Positions 8,727-21,083 are shown, counted from the first letter of the stretch. The stretch: DNA of 64,000 bases from Fulvia fulva (GCF_020509005.1 NC_063020.1:3782001-3846000), one strand, 5' to 3'. The notes: generated by a model from the sequence alone, not told the origin. Program-made: numbers and translations.

Positions 8727-9233
8727 AAGAGGTCCTAATTCTAAAATCCTATAAGGATGCTATAAATAATAAGAAGTAGGGACATCTTTAGAAGGAAGCA
8801 ATCTAAAAGGAACTAGATACTCTATAGAGTAACAACACCTAGGAAAATTCTATTCTACTAAAAGGAGCAAATCTAGTTATATTAAGATGGGTCTTTAATA
8901 TTAAGAGAAGCATTAGTAGAGCTATTAAAAAGTTCAAGGCTAGACTAGTTATAAGGGGCTTCTTATAGAAGTTTAGTGTTGACTTTATAGAGACATTTTC
9001 ACCTATAGTAAGATAGGACACCCTTAGGGTGTTTATAGCTATTATATATAAGAAGGATCTTCATCTTCACTAAGTGGATGTGAACAATACATTCATAGAA
9101 AGCACCCTCTATAAAGACATCTTTATGTTACTACTACTAGGAGTTAAGCTTCTACTAAACATAGTGTTCAAAATCCTTAAAAGCTTCTATAGACTTAAGT
9201 AAGTAGCTAGAGATTGGAATCAACTCTATATAT
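8727..9233 (+). mobile_element. Copia element A, fragment 2 (reverse transcriptase start)
   Basis: The + strand translation gives the Copia RT opening: RWVFNIK, then FKARLVIRGF, FIETFSP, VDVNNTFI and a degraded KSFYRLK-W block, broken by TAG/TAA codons. It is interrupted at 9233 by Copia B and resumes in frame at 19676. Heavy RIP. Confidence 0.85.
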
Positions 9234-9467
9234 TGTTAAACAGGTACGAGTTGCGTAGTAGTAGAAGACGGCGGATCACACTAAAGACGAAGAAGGACCT
9301 AATAGGATAGCGTGTATCTATATACAGTATCGCTAGTATTAGTGTAGGTAGATGCTAGGTGTCCGGATGTTTACTAGCCTATAGGCTAGTAAACCCTAGT
9401 TACGTGATCTAGTCACATAACACACCTATACCTATATGCTTGTCCTACGGCCTATATATTCTCAACA
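9234..9467 (-). repeat. LTR of Copia B (3' LTR on element strand)
   Basis: Starts tgttaaacagg and ends ctcaaca; 234 bp. A near-identical copy is at 19442-19675. It contains a short inverted segment around ttactagcctataggctagtaa. A purine run (AAGTAGGAG on -) adjoins it. Confidence 0.92.
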
Positions 9468-9884
9468 CTCCTACTTAGGCCATATAGTCTCCTATAATCC
9501 CTTTACGTAAGCTAGAGCTACCTTACAAAGTTTTGGAACTGCTAGCTATTAAGGGGCTTTATTAACCTATTAGTAGCTATGTCCTTTATATAGTAGTAGT
9601 CCACTATAATCTTCTTCTACTACTAGAGATGTCTGATATAGTTATATATAACATCAATATGCTTTGACCTTTTATACACATAGGCATCTTTAACAAGTGT
9701 TAAAGCGGCTTAGTTATTACCTATAAGCTTGACTGGCCTTAGCTCGTTAACAGTGCCCTTGCTTGCCCTTATACTCGGCTAGAAAGAGCTCTTCCCTACC
9801 AGTTCTAGGCACCCCATTTCCCTAAGGACAGTAGCAAGAAATTGTGACTACTTTGCGGCTACGTTTATAGCTATAAACTCAGCT
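9468..9884 (-). mobile_element. Copia B internal, RNase H end and 3' region
   Basis: On the - strand the sequence just right of this piece reads the Copia RNase H segment (IEAEF-A-NVAAK, then QFLATVLREMGC-like). It is degraded by stops and is continuous with 14809 onward after removal of the LINE. Confidence 0.75.
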
Positions 9885-9900
9885 TCTATTATTGATGTTA
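9885..9900. repeat. Left target-site duplication of the LINE (16 bp)
   Basis: tctattattgatgtta at 9885-9900 is repeated exactly at 14793-14808, on either side of the LINE. The tail repeat tcta makes the first few bases ambiguous. Confidence 0.85.
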
Positions 9901-11001
9901 ATGGCGACGACGACGGCAGTAGACGACCGAGAGCAAGGGGGAGACGAGTGGAGGACGCTCTGCAAGAAGGCGGAAGAGATAGTAGCGGCAGAAGAAGGGA
10001 GGTTTCCGGAGAGAGCACTGAAAGGAGTAATAAGCGAACTGCTCGGGGGACTGAAGGCGCTCAAACGACAAACAAGCACTACGATCAACATGGCAATCGA
10101 GGCAGTAACACGAAACGTAAGAAACAACCCTCAAAGAGACCCGAGACAGACCTAGGGCCTAACGACCTAGGCAACAATCGCGAGCCAACCCACCCCCCCT
10201 TAAAGCACAGTACTACGAGTCCATATTACGGACCAGAAAGAGAAGGAAGAGATAGGAAAGATGACCGGGAGGGAGATAGTCGAGAAGATCGGAGTAAAGG
10301 GAATAGTAGGGGCAAGGGCAGACAACAAAGGGGTCAAGCTGTTTACAGCATACGTATAGGACAAGAAGGCCCTCGAAATAAACAAGGAGTGGACACTGAA
10401 GATCGGGAGCACAGCGAAAGTCTCCCATCAACAGTACATGGTAATTGCGCATAGGGTCCCACGAACCTTTGATACACAAAGGGATACACCAAACCTCTAG
10501 AGGCAAAACCAGGTAACAGCACTAGGACTATAGATCACAAAGACAGCGTGGGTCAAGAGGAAGATAGAGGAGGGCAAGAGGGCCTCCTCGCTGATCTTAT
10601 GGGTTGCAACACCAGAGCAAGCGAACAAGGTCTTAGACCAAGGGTTGTACTGGGACTTTAAGAGGCTAGATGTAGAAATCTATCAGAGCAACCACAGAAT
10701 CCTTCAATGTTTCAACTGTCAACAGTACGGACATATTGCCCCAAAGTGTAGCAAAGCCACACTAGTCTACTCACACTATGCTGGTGATCACGCGACCCAA
10801 GAGTGCCAAAAACGGAAGGAGGACACAAGATGCGCAGTATGTATAAGAAAACACCCGGCATGGTCAAACCAATGCCTAGTTAGACTATCAGCCCAGTGGA
10901 GAGCGCGGGAAGCAAGGGTAACAACACCAACCAGGTTCCTAGTAGGTGAACAGAAACAACCAGAGAGAACCACCCACCCGAATAAGAGACCCCGGCCATA
11001 A
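9901..11001 (+). pseudogene. LINE ORF1 (nucleic-acid binding), RIP stops
   Basis: About 366 codons in one frame from the ATG at 9901 to TAA at 11001, broken by several TAG codons. The N-terminal third is charged and helical. The C-terminal third holds three knuckle-like motifs: CFNCQQYGHIAPKC (from about 10708), then a degraded second with a tyrosine where a cysteine is expected, then CAVCIRKHPAWSNQC. In LINEs ORF1 binds the element RNA. All breaks seen are nonsense changes; no frameshift is needed. Confidence 0.8.
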
Positions 11002-11192
11002 GAGGAGCTACAAATAGTGCCAGCAATAGGGAGACTAACGTTCTTATACAAGGCAGCGCAGAGCAATAGACAAATGAGAATCAACCAAATGATAGGGAGC
11101 CAACCCTAAAGGGAAGAACAGGAGGAGGGACGGGAAAACTAACAGCAAGACCAACAGTAAGACCAAACGGACCCAGACACAAACATGTCCTG

Positions 11193-14100
11193 ATGCCTCA
11201 CACTAACAGACTATCAATCATTCAGTATAATGTGAACAGAAGCAAAGACAAGGTCCAAAGGAGCTTTCTACAAGCCTTAGACCCGGAGGAACACCACATT
11301 ATAGCAATACAGGAACCATAGATCAACCTATACTCTAGGATTCTATTAACTGTACGAGACCCGAGATACCACGTAGTAATAAACAGAACCGAGGGAGTCC
11401 TACGAACTTGTATCTATGTCAGTAAGAAGGTACTAGCAGAGGACTAGCAGGCCTGGCCGAGAACCGACAGGGATATCACCACAGTGCAGCTCAAAACAAC
11501 TTAAGGCCAAGTCCTGATCTATAGCGTATACAACCCACCTCCAGAGTCCAGAAGTAGCACACAACTACACACGCTAGGAAGGCTCCCGGAAGTAATGGAC
11601 CAACAAAACCACAACATCGTGATAGGAGATTTCAACCTCCACCACCTAAAGTAGGGATCGGACTTCACCCTAGCACACCACTTCTTAGTAGGGAGGCTCA
11701 TTGGTCAGATGGAAACAGCCCAAATGGACTTGATCACGCCAAAGGGAACAGAAACTTGGGCTAGAAACAACAGTTCTAGCACGCTAGACCTATGCTTTAT
11801 GTCCCACGCCTTAACACGACGGGTAGAAAGCTGCACAGTCAATGACTAACTAGAGTCCTTATCAGACCACTATCCAATCCAAACCGACATCCAACTCACA
11901 GTTGAGGAGGAGAGGGAACCTAAGAGGAGGCTCTGCTAGAAGCAGGCCGAGTGGACACTAGTACAGCAGCGGCTAGAAGGCGAACTAGAACAGGTGAACA
12001 TTGACAACATACACACAACGGAGGGGATTGACCAAGCAGTGGAGTAGCTGATAGAAGCTATACAAAGGGCAGCCCAGGCCTATATACCTAAGAAGAGATG
12101 GTCGCTATACTAGAAGCTATACTGGACACCAGAGTGCATAGCCAAAGTCAAGGAGGCAAGGAGAGTAAGAAGGAGATGGGAGTAACGACGCACCTAAGCA
12201 AACTAGGAAGCCTATAACAACGCGTGCAAAGCAAAGAAGGCGCAGATCAGAAGAGACAAGACGTAGGAGTGGAGGTCAACTGTAGGGATGATCACAGAAC
12301 ACCCGGAACAAATCTAGAGACTAGCAGAATGGGCTAGGAAACCAGACGAGGAACGAAACTCCCCGCCCTAGTTTCCCTTAATATAGGACCAAGACGGGGA
12401 AACGTAAACCACTCCGATAGGGAAAGCGAAAGCATTCGTAGACCACTTCTTCGGGACTTAGGTAGAGGCAGACCTAAGCAACATCCTAGGAACACACATT
12501 CCTCCGCTAAGGGAGGCTAACTAGCAAGTGTCTACTATAGAGATCGGAAACATTATCAAGAAACTGAAGGGCAACAAAGCCCTAGGCCTAGACAAGATCC
12601 CTAACTGTTACCTAAAAGCTAGTAGCAGCCTTATCACTCCAGTACTTGCGCCAATCTTTACCTAGTGCATGAAGCAGGGGTATTGCCTAAAGGCCTTTAG
12701 GCAATCACTGACTTACGTCCTAAGGAAACCCTAAAAGGAAGACTATACTAAGTTGAAGTCATACAGACCAATTGCGTTACTGAACACACTAGGGAAGCTC
12801 CTAGAGAAGGTCGTGGCCATAAGGCTCACCGGAATAGTAGAAGAACACAACCTCCTCCCGGTAACGCAAATGGGGGGGAGACAAAAGAGATCTACCCTCA
12901 CAGCAGTCGAACTGATCACAGAGCAAATTAGACACATCTGGCACTATAGCAATAACAAGGTAGCCTTACTGCTTTCACTAGACATATTAGGGGCTTTCGA
13001 CAATGTGTCCTACGCAAGGCTCCTACACATCCTTAGAATGAAAAGCATCCCAGCCTAGATAGTACACTTTGTGCAGTCATTCCTTAAGGACAGAACAACC
13101 TAGATCCTCCTAGGGTCCTTCAAAGCCCCGTAGACCCCAATTGCGAACACGGGCATCCCACAGGGCTCTACACTCTCCCCAATTCTGTTCCTCCTCTTTA
13201 TGGCCGACCTGACCCCACTCCTAGAAACAGCAAACACCTCAGCATCGGGGTTCGTGGATGACACAAATATCCTAGCGTGGTCGGGGTCTACAGAGGAAAA
13301 CTGCGCACTCCTAGAGGAGAGACATAGACAATGCGAAAAGTGGGCAAGAGAGCATAGGGCAAAATTCGCACCGGACAAGTACCAACTTATCCATTTTAGC
13401 AAGGCAAAAACAAAACACAACTTGGCAGCACCAGTAAAAATCCAGGGGTTCGAGACCTATCCTACAAGGGAACTCAGAGTCCTTGGGATATGGCTAGACC
13501 CGAAACTCAGCTGGGGACCACAAGTGAAGAAGGCGCAAGCGAGAGCGGACACCAACAGACAATCAATCGAGAGACTCACTGCGTCAACCTAGGGGGCGAC
13601 CTTCACAAAGGCCTAGACCATGTACAAGGCCATTATCAAGCCCGTAATGCTATATAGAGCAGCAATTTAGGCAGCGGAAAAACACATCCCGAAGAGAATT
13701 GAGGACCCCCTCAACAGAGCGCAGGCAGCCTGCCTAAAGAGAGTACTAGGGGCATACAAGTCAACCCCTCACAGGACAATAGAAATGGAATCAGGTACAG
13801 CCCCTATCAGGGAGTACCTCCAGGGCATGAGGTGTCAATACGCAGAGAAGACATCAGCATACCCAGCCTAGGGAACCATCCAAGCAGCTACTCAAAGGAT
13901 AAGAACCCAGTGGGAGAGGAGGAGAAGACCCAACCGGCCACACATGATCCCACAGAAGGAAGCAGACCTAAAAACATCACAGGAAATCCTAGCAGCCCTT
14001 GAACAGAGAGAAGCTCTGAGGGAGCAAGCTAACACAGGGGACAAAGGGAAAAAGAAGCAAAGCCAAGCAGAAAGGATCGCAGGTCACCTATAGGAAACGC

Positions 14101-14594
14101 GTTGGAACCAAAAACCGGTGAGGCCAGGAGCCCCACTAGCGGCCAGGACCTTCGGGAGGTATAACTACCTTATCTATAAAGACCTGAAGAGGGCGGAAGC
14201 AAGCATAGCTATCCAGATTCGCTCTGAGCACATTGGGCTAAGAGCATACTTGCACCAAAGAAGAGTCCTAGGATACGATTCCAAACGTTGCCCCTATGGC
14301 TACCTATCCCAAAACCCGGAGCACATGGTGCTGAACTGTACTAAGTGGGTAAAAGGGAGAAGCCAGTGGAGGGCGAAGGCAAGAGACAGGCAATACCAGG
14401 CCATCATCCAGGACAGACAAGATATAAGGAGAGTGACAAGATGGATCCTTAACGAGGACTACCTAGAGCAATTCTCCCTAGCAGTAGAAACGGAAAGGTG
14501 GATAGAGAGGAGGGAGAGAGAGAGAAGAGCCGGGGAAACAGAAGGGAGAAAGGGAATCGAGAGGAGGACATCACTAGGGTTACGGGCAAGGTAG
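11193..14594 (+). pseudogene. LINE ORF2 (endonuclease-reverse transcriptase), RIP stops
   Basis: About 1133 codons in one frame from the ATG at 11193 to the stop at 14594. Endonuclease motifs QYNVNRSK, AIQEP, GDFNLHH and SDHYPI occur in order (11220-11880). RT follows (about 12540-13500) with SYRPIALLN, GIPQGSTLSP and the FVDD active site near 13250. A C-terminal zinc motif ends in HMVLNC, with tyrosine where CPCG usually has its second cysteine, a G-to-A change of the RIP type. Stops are TAG or TAA at expected Q/W positions. Nick-and-prime integration would have been its role; this copy is dead. Confidence 0.88.
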
Positions 14595-14792
14595 TCATAG
14601 GGTAACAACCATGACACTAGCGTACCCTGAAGGAAGGAGAACGAAAGGACAAGACAGGAAAGAACGAGGAGGGCAAAGACGAGGAGGTTTTCATCCGTTA
14701 ATCGGGTTTCCTACCTACACAAATAGACCTAAATAGCGAGAGACCTGCATAGGCCATAGGGCACTAAAACAGGCGAATGAATAATCTATCTA

Positions 14793-14808
14793 TCTATTAT
14801 TGATGTTA
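14793..14808. repeat. Right target-site duplication of the LINE
   Basis: Exact copy of 9885-9900. Immediately right of it the Copia B frame resumes. Confidence 0.85.
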
Positions 14809-17800
14809 TAATAGACTTCTACTTCCTACTTATCTAGGACATAGGTGATCTATAAAGGAACTATACGTATCCTAGAATTGAGACTCTATCTACTTTGTCT
14901 ATAGCGTAGTTAGAGTCCGAGTATCCCTAGAGATTGCCCCCTCCCTTTCTATATATAAGACCTAGGTCTAGGTACGACCGTAGGTATCGGGAGAGCTTCT
15001 TTAAAGCCTTTATATACTACTACGAGGGATCAGTAACAAATGAGCTAATTCTTCTAAGGGGGAATGCTAAGTCTGGCCTTGTTATTATTATTAGCTATAT
15101 CTAGGTACTATTATAGCTCTAGTAATCCTGTTTATTGCACCTCTTATCTATAGGTGCCGTAGGCACTAAATGCTCGTAGCTCTCTATAGGTAAGTAGGTT
15201 AGCGTAGCCTTCTCTCTAGCTATGTTCATCTTGGCTAAGTTAGCGTAGACATAGTGTCCTTAATCAAGCTTTAAAGTGCCTTAGGACCTGTCTCTTATAA
15301 TCCTTATTCTAAGGATCTTCGTAGGTTTACTAAGATCTTTAATCTTAAACACTTTTCCAAGCTTAGCCTTAAACCACTAAACATCTAACAGCTTCGGAGC
15401 TATAATAGGTATGTCATCTATATAGGTAAGGACTATAAGGTCTCTATCTATATAGATAAGTAGGCATAGATCTACCTAGGACTAGGTAAACCTAATCTTC
15501 TCTAGCTTCGTAACATAGAGCTTGTTCTAGTCTCTAGCTGCTTGCTTAAGCCTATAAAGGCTTCGTAGGACCTTGAACACTATATTTAGAGGTGCTTTAA
15601 CTCCTAGGGGTAGGATTATATAGATGTCTTCAAGAAGGCTACTTTAGGTAAAAGCATTATTTATATCCACTAGGTGTATCTCGAGATCTCTCTCACACAC
15701 TACTACTATGAATACTCGGAGAGTATTATGTCTAATAGTAGGTATAGAGGTCTCTTCGAAGTCAACCCTATATTTCTATAAAAACCCTCTTATAACTAGT
15801 CTTGCCTTAAACTTCTTAATAGCTCTACTAATCATTCTTTTCATATCAAAGACCTACCTAGAAGTAATTAGATTCGTACCCTTTGGCGGTACAACTGCTT
15901 CCTAGGTGTTGTTGCTTACTAAGGCAATAAGTTCGTTCTCGATTACCTCTCTCTATATATGTCCCTATTCGGGGTCTTCTACGGCTACCTTATAGGACTT
16001 TAGGATTAGTACTTCCTACTAATAGGCTATAGCCTGCCTAATAGTAGCAAATGTATATTCTTCTACGTCGTTCAGAATCTCCTCTACCTAGCTTATTATA
16101 GGGTCTAGATAGAACATCTAGGCAATAAGAGCCTTATAGTATTTAGCCTTATACTCTTTAGAGTTATTATCTCCGTCCCCCCTTGACCTCTTATTGCCTA
16201 CAACCTAAGGTAGCGCTAGGTGTTCGGATAGGTCGAACTGAACGACATCTTCTTTTTCTTTTATTAGAGTACCCTAATCTCTAAGCTTCTAGTATTCCCT
16301 AATGTCCTTTAGGGGAGGGGAAAGTTATATAAATAGCGGTTGCTATAGTATTAATGACTTGGGTAGGTTCTATATAGATCCACCGTTATCGGCCTTCGAT
16401 AGTGTTAAAACCGCCTTAATATTTTCTCCTAGCCTTCGTAACGGTGTCTCTAATAATCCCCTATCGGAAAATTTCGCCCTAAAGGGCATCCTCCTAATAG
16501 GATTGCGCTGTAGCGCTCGACTCGGCTAGTTAGTAAAGGTGATACTAAGATCTATATCTCCCCCCTTCTTATTCTCAAACTAGTCGACGTGACTATACGC
16601 TTTTATTGCTTTTATGTCGGGATCCTAGAACAGCTATTGTTTTGTAGTGTTTTCTAAGTAGCCTATAAACACGGCTTCTTTTCCTCGGTTTATTAACTTG
16701 TCTCTCCTTAAGCCTTAAGGTTAGGCTCTTAGGTCTATATAGACTATAGCTTTGTGTCCCTAGACGCGGAAATAGTCGACTGACGGTACTTAGCTAGTAA
16801 AGGCTTCTTCTAGTAAAAGAGCAATACTATTAATGATCGGACTATTAGGCAGTCTGTTTCTAATTATAGTATGCGCTTACAAAGCTTCTAGCTAGAACTC
16901 AACTAGCATACTAGAGTCTTTAAGTATAGCCCGGACTGTGTTCTTAGAGGCTTAAATTGACCTTTCTATAGGTCCATTTTGAAGAGAGTTGTAGGCATTA
17001 GTTGTGTCTATCTAAGTGCTAAACTCCTTCTCCTACTCTTTTAGTAAGGCGAGAATTTCCTTTGTACTATTACTACGGATCGTAGACAGAAAGCACCTTG
17101 ACTACCGTTCTGCCTAGACCTTCTAATCCCGTAGGGCTATAGGAGCGTCGCTCCTAGCCTTCAAAGGGATTACCCACTTCTTCCTAGAGAAGTTGTCTAC
17201 AATCTTAAGCTAATATTTGTATCCTAGCCTAGAGACTGCGCCCTAAAAAGGCCTATAGATATTAATAGAGATAAGGGCTAGCCTCTCCCCTTTCCTCTCT
17301 ATAGCAGGTCCTTTGAACTTCCTTATGTTTATAAGGGAGCAGACCTTACAATTCTAGTGTTTAGAAGGAACAGGAATAGGATCTTTCTTATTAGTGACTC
17401 TATATAGGTTTCTTAGCAGTCCCTTACTAAGGTATACACATCTTCTATACTATAGCTCCTACTAATCTTCGGACTTAGTATTAGCTATAGCGGTACCGTC
17501 ACGTTCTTAAGAGAGTATACTAGTATACTATAGCTCAAGAATTTCCGAGATCGAGTAGATAAACGGTACTCCTCCTCGAAGTTTAGTCTAGACAACGGGT
17601 TTACTAGACAAGGATTTTAGGGTGAAACTAGGTAGTTAGATAGCAAACTATTAGCTAAACTAATTCTACGAAACAAGACTAACTCTAAGGCCAGGAACAA
17701 ACAGGACATTTTCTAAGACAATTTGCTTTCTAGAAGGACTATCTATTACTACACTTCCTATATATGCAGCTTATAGATAGCCACCCCTAACCTTAATCCA

Positions 17801-19441
17801 CTTCCTCTTTTGAAGAGGCTTTAGTGTCCTGAATAGTGAATCTTGGTTAGTCATATATAATAATATATAAGAGTTAAGTAACCACTCGGACGAGGGGTAC
17901 TTGCCTTTGGCTTCTATAGTAGAATAGGCAACCTCATTAACATTATTATCTTCTAATAGTATCTTAGGGTCTGATACGTCTTCCTAGGTCGTATAGGCCC
18001 TTATAGGCTTACTAGAGGAGGCCTTTGGCTTGCGGCTCTCCTTTATCTACTTTGTAAGGTCCGTTATTACCTTAAGGACATTACAAAGGTTTAGTGATAA
18101 TAACCTCCTACGAGGTGGTAACGGTTGTCTCTTAGTAGGGTAGGTAACCCTAGCTAGTTTGTCCTTGTTCCTAATAGCCTACTAAGCTATAGAAAGGTAT
18201 AGGCACTTACTTATGAAATGGTCACTACCGTAGAGATAGTACGTAAGCTTGCCCTAGAAACCCTTCTTAGCAAACATAGCTATCCCTTAATACATTATTG
18301 ATTATTACTTCTCCCTAAGAATTGTAAGAATGTCTTATAGTAAGAGATTCACCTAGGTATCAATTGTATCGCGAATTGAGCTAAATAAGTCTAGTAGAGC
18401 TACTAAGAGTTACTAGATCTTTCTATCCTTAGTCTTAATGTCTTAGAACTAAGGCGAGATTAAAACAGCCCTCCTTATAATTAAGCTAAGCTCCTACTAG
18501 GCGTCATCTATTGACTAGTCCTCTGTCATTACGAAATTAGTGTATTACTAAAGCAAACTTCTTCTAGTAGCGAGAAGTCTTCTCTTATATTTAGCTTTAG
18601 CCCATTCCTATAACTCCTTCGTATACCGGATCTCGTATATTATCTCTTAGTCATCTGTCGACAGACAGATATATATCTTATATAGGGCCGTTACATTATG
18701 CCGTCTATACGATGCCTTCCTTATCGCTTAATCTAAAGGAAGGGATGACTCCGATAATATAGAGGGTGTCGCTATAGATAGGGTTGTAGCGGGAATGTCC
18801 GTAATAATGTCTTCGAGGACCTAGTCAGCCTGCTTTAATACTAGGTGTATTCTCATTAGCTTGAACTATATTTCGTGGTTCTCTCTTATTAGAATAGGTG
18901 CTGCTCTCTTTCTTATAAACCTAGTCTCGTTCTCTATTTTCTTTTATAAGTTAAGGAACAGGTTGGCTACCCTTAGGTAAAAGGATGTATTCGGTCGTAC
19001 GCGATCGGATCGAAATGGGATAAAACGAACGCGAGGTTAATGGCGGAGAGGATGGCTATCCGCCGGGAAGGGGAGGAAAGTCGAAGGATCGTGTTAGTAC
19101 TAAGACACTATAGCGTAACTCTCTTAGTAGAGGGGGTTTCTAAGACACTACGACTCTCTTAGAATAAATAGTAAGTCGATGCGAACGCGATGTCCGGAGA
19201 GCGACTCTTCTTAGTAAGCTCGCCTACTTGTCTAAGATATTAGTATAGGCTCCCTAACTCGGAGTCTAATGGTGCCTTACTAGGCTCTTTAACGTCTTAT
19301 ATATACCTATAGCACGGCTATAGCTTCCTATATAATGCGGGTGCGGCCTCTAGTCTGCCTTCCTTTTGTTCTAAAGAGGAATAACTCTAATACGACTTTG
19401 TCGAGGGTGAAACACCGAGTTACTAACCCGGGCTTATAACC
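14809..19441 (-). pseudogene. Copia B polyprotein remnant
   Basis: On the - strand, in order from the left end upward: rest of RNase H; an RT region with blocks matching FKARLVIRGF, DFEET, VDINNAF, YRLKQAARDWN and YIDDIPI (about 15990 down to 15040); then an integrase-like part (16650-17560) and a Gag-like part (17850-18560). TAG/TAA codons and frame changes occur throughout. The bases next to the 5' LTR (about 19410-19441) may contain a primer site, but no clear tRNA match was recognised. Confidence 0.75.
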
Positions 19442-19675
19442 TGTTAAATAGGTACGAGTTACGTAGTAGTAGAAGACGGCGGATTATACTAAAGACGAAG
19501 AAGGACCTAATAGGATAGCGTATATCTATATACAGTATCGCTAGTATTAGTATAGGTAGATACTAGGTGTCCGGATGTTTACTAGCCTATAGGCTAGCAA
19601 ACCCTAGTCACGTGATCTAGTCACATGACACACCTACACCTATATGCTTGTCCTACGGCCTATATGTTCTCAACA
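19442..19675 (-). repeat. LTR of Copia B (5' LTR on element strand)
   Basis: 234 bp, tgttaaatagg to tcaaca, aligned end to end with 9234-9467. The differences visible are C/T and G/A. It is followed by tatgt (19676-19680), the target duplication partner of tatat at 9229-9233. Confidence 0.92.
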
Positions 19676-20848
19676 TATGTCAAAGCTTAGAGAGATTAGA
19701 TTCATATAGTTAGAAGTGGATCTATACCTACTTATCTATAAGAAGAGGGAGATTATAATCCTTATATATATAGATAACATTCTAATTACTACACTAAAGT
19801 TAATAGATGTTCTCTAGTTCAAAAGAGAACTTAGCAAGATCTTTAAGATTAAAGATCTAGGTGAACCTAAAAAGATCCTTAGTATAAGAGTTATAAGGGA
19901 TAGGAAGAGAGGAATCCTAAAACTTGACTAAGGACACTTTGTTAGGGACAGCCTAGCTAAGATAGGAATGAACTATAAGAAGGTAGCACCTATACACTCA
20001 CCTATAGACAGCTATAAGGCCTTTAAACCTTCAAGCTATATAGATAAGAGGTGTGACAAGGTAGAGTACTAGAGTATTAATAGTACTTAGATGTGGCTAG
20101 TAACAATTATAAGGCTAGACATTGCTTTTGCCCTAGGAAGGATGAGCTCATTTGTGAGTGACCTATCCACCTACTATATAAAGGCTTTAAAGAAGATCAC
20201 TAGGTACCTAAGATCATACCGTGATCTAGGACTTCAGTTCTTAAAGTCTAGAAAAGGACACTATATTAGATACTATGATTCTGATTATATAATAGATAAA
20301 GCAGACAGAGTCTTAATCCTTAGGTATATCTTCTTCCTCTATAGGGCACTAGTTTCTTAGATAAGTAAGAAGCAAAAGTCTGTAGTAACATCTATAATAG
20401 AGGCTGAATATATAGCTATAAATATATATACGAAGCAGTCCTAATTCCTAGCTTCACTACTAAGAGAAATAGATTGTCTAGAGTTAGTAGGAGACTGTTC
20501 CTATTAACTAAGAATCACTAGAAACTAGGAGACTATATCAAATTTGAGACTAGTCTAATTAAGAGGTAACAATTAAGCTGCCCTTACCCTAGTGAACGAT
20601 GTACATATTTATAACAAGTCGAAGCATATTAACATTGCCTATAACGCTATTAGGAAACTTTGGTAGAGGAGGCTTATTGCTATTAAGTACACCCTAACCT
20701 CTAAGATAGTTATAGACGGGTTTACAAAACTAAAGACTAGTCTATACTTCTAGAGGTTTATAAGCTAGCTTAACCTGTTATAAAAAGGTCTAAGTACTAT
20801 TGATAGGAAGTGAGTAGACTATAACCTCCTATACGAGATGAGTAGGAG
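19676..20848 (+). mobile_element. Copia element A, fragment 3 (RT end and RNase H)
   Basis: Continues the frame of 8727-9233: YIDNILI (the Y-x-D-D-like block, degraded), FKIKDLGEPKKILSIR, then MWLVTIIRLDIAFALGRMS and RYLRSYRDLGLQF, then the RNase H segment IIEAEYIAI and RSKHI-like blocks. TAG stops are frequent. A purine run (gatgagtaggag) ends at 20848 next to the LTR. Confidence 0.85.
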
Positions 20849-21083
20849 TGTTAAGATGTAGCATCTCAAAGGGAGTCAATAATTAGGAAGTGATCTAGTA
20901 GCCTAAGGCATCTACGATAACTTAGCTTATAGGGAGATACCTTCTCTCTCCTTTAGCTTAGATAGACATCTAACATAATCAACACATTGGTTCCTAATAT
21001 ATTGCTATATACTCGTACTATTAGTTAGTTAAAGATTGATCTCTTACTCTACTCCGCTACTATCAATCCGTACCTGTTTAACA
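20849..21083 (+). repeat. Probable 3' LTR of Copia element A
   Basis: Begins tgttaagatg after a purine run and ends gtttaaca, 235 bp. The position just downstream of RNase H and the inverted TGTTAA/TTAACA ends support it. The partner LTR would lie left of the window, so it is unconfirmed. Its sequence differs from the Copia B LTR. Confidence 0.6.

Larger units (their letters stand above)
9901..14792 (+). mobile_element. Tad1-like LINE (non-LTR retrotransposon), RIP-inactivated
   Basis: 4892 bp between two copies of a 16-bp target duplication. It has ORF1 with zinc knuckles and ORF2 with AP-type endonuclease, RT and a C-terminal zinc motif, and ends in a short tcta repeat (about 14784-14798). 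Both ORFs keep one frame throughout, broken only by stops of the RIP type. No RNase H domain is visible between RT and the C-terminal motif. The element begins right at the first ORF1 ATG, so it may be 5' truncated. Confidence 0.9.
9234..19675 (-). mobile_element. Copia element B, RIP-degraded, split by a LINE
   Basis: Two 234-bp LTRs (9234-9467 and 19442-19675) share nearly the whole sequence and differ by transitions. The flanking 5-mers are TATAT and TATGT, a duplication with one RIP-type change. Removing B and one 5-mer joins the Copia A frame exactly. B itself reads on the - strand: RNase H around 9640-9890 and 14809-14830, RT about 15040-15990, integrase-like region about 16650-17560, Gag-like region beyond. 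Stops and frame breaks are frequent. The intervening LINE (9901-14792) lies inside the RNase H coding region at an IIEAEF-like motif. Confidence 0.9.

Noticed and set aside
15708..16529. Short + strand ORFs inside Copia B
   Set aside because: They are opposite to the element's coding strand and result from the mutated - strand frame.
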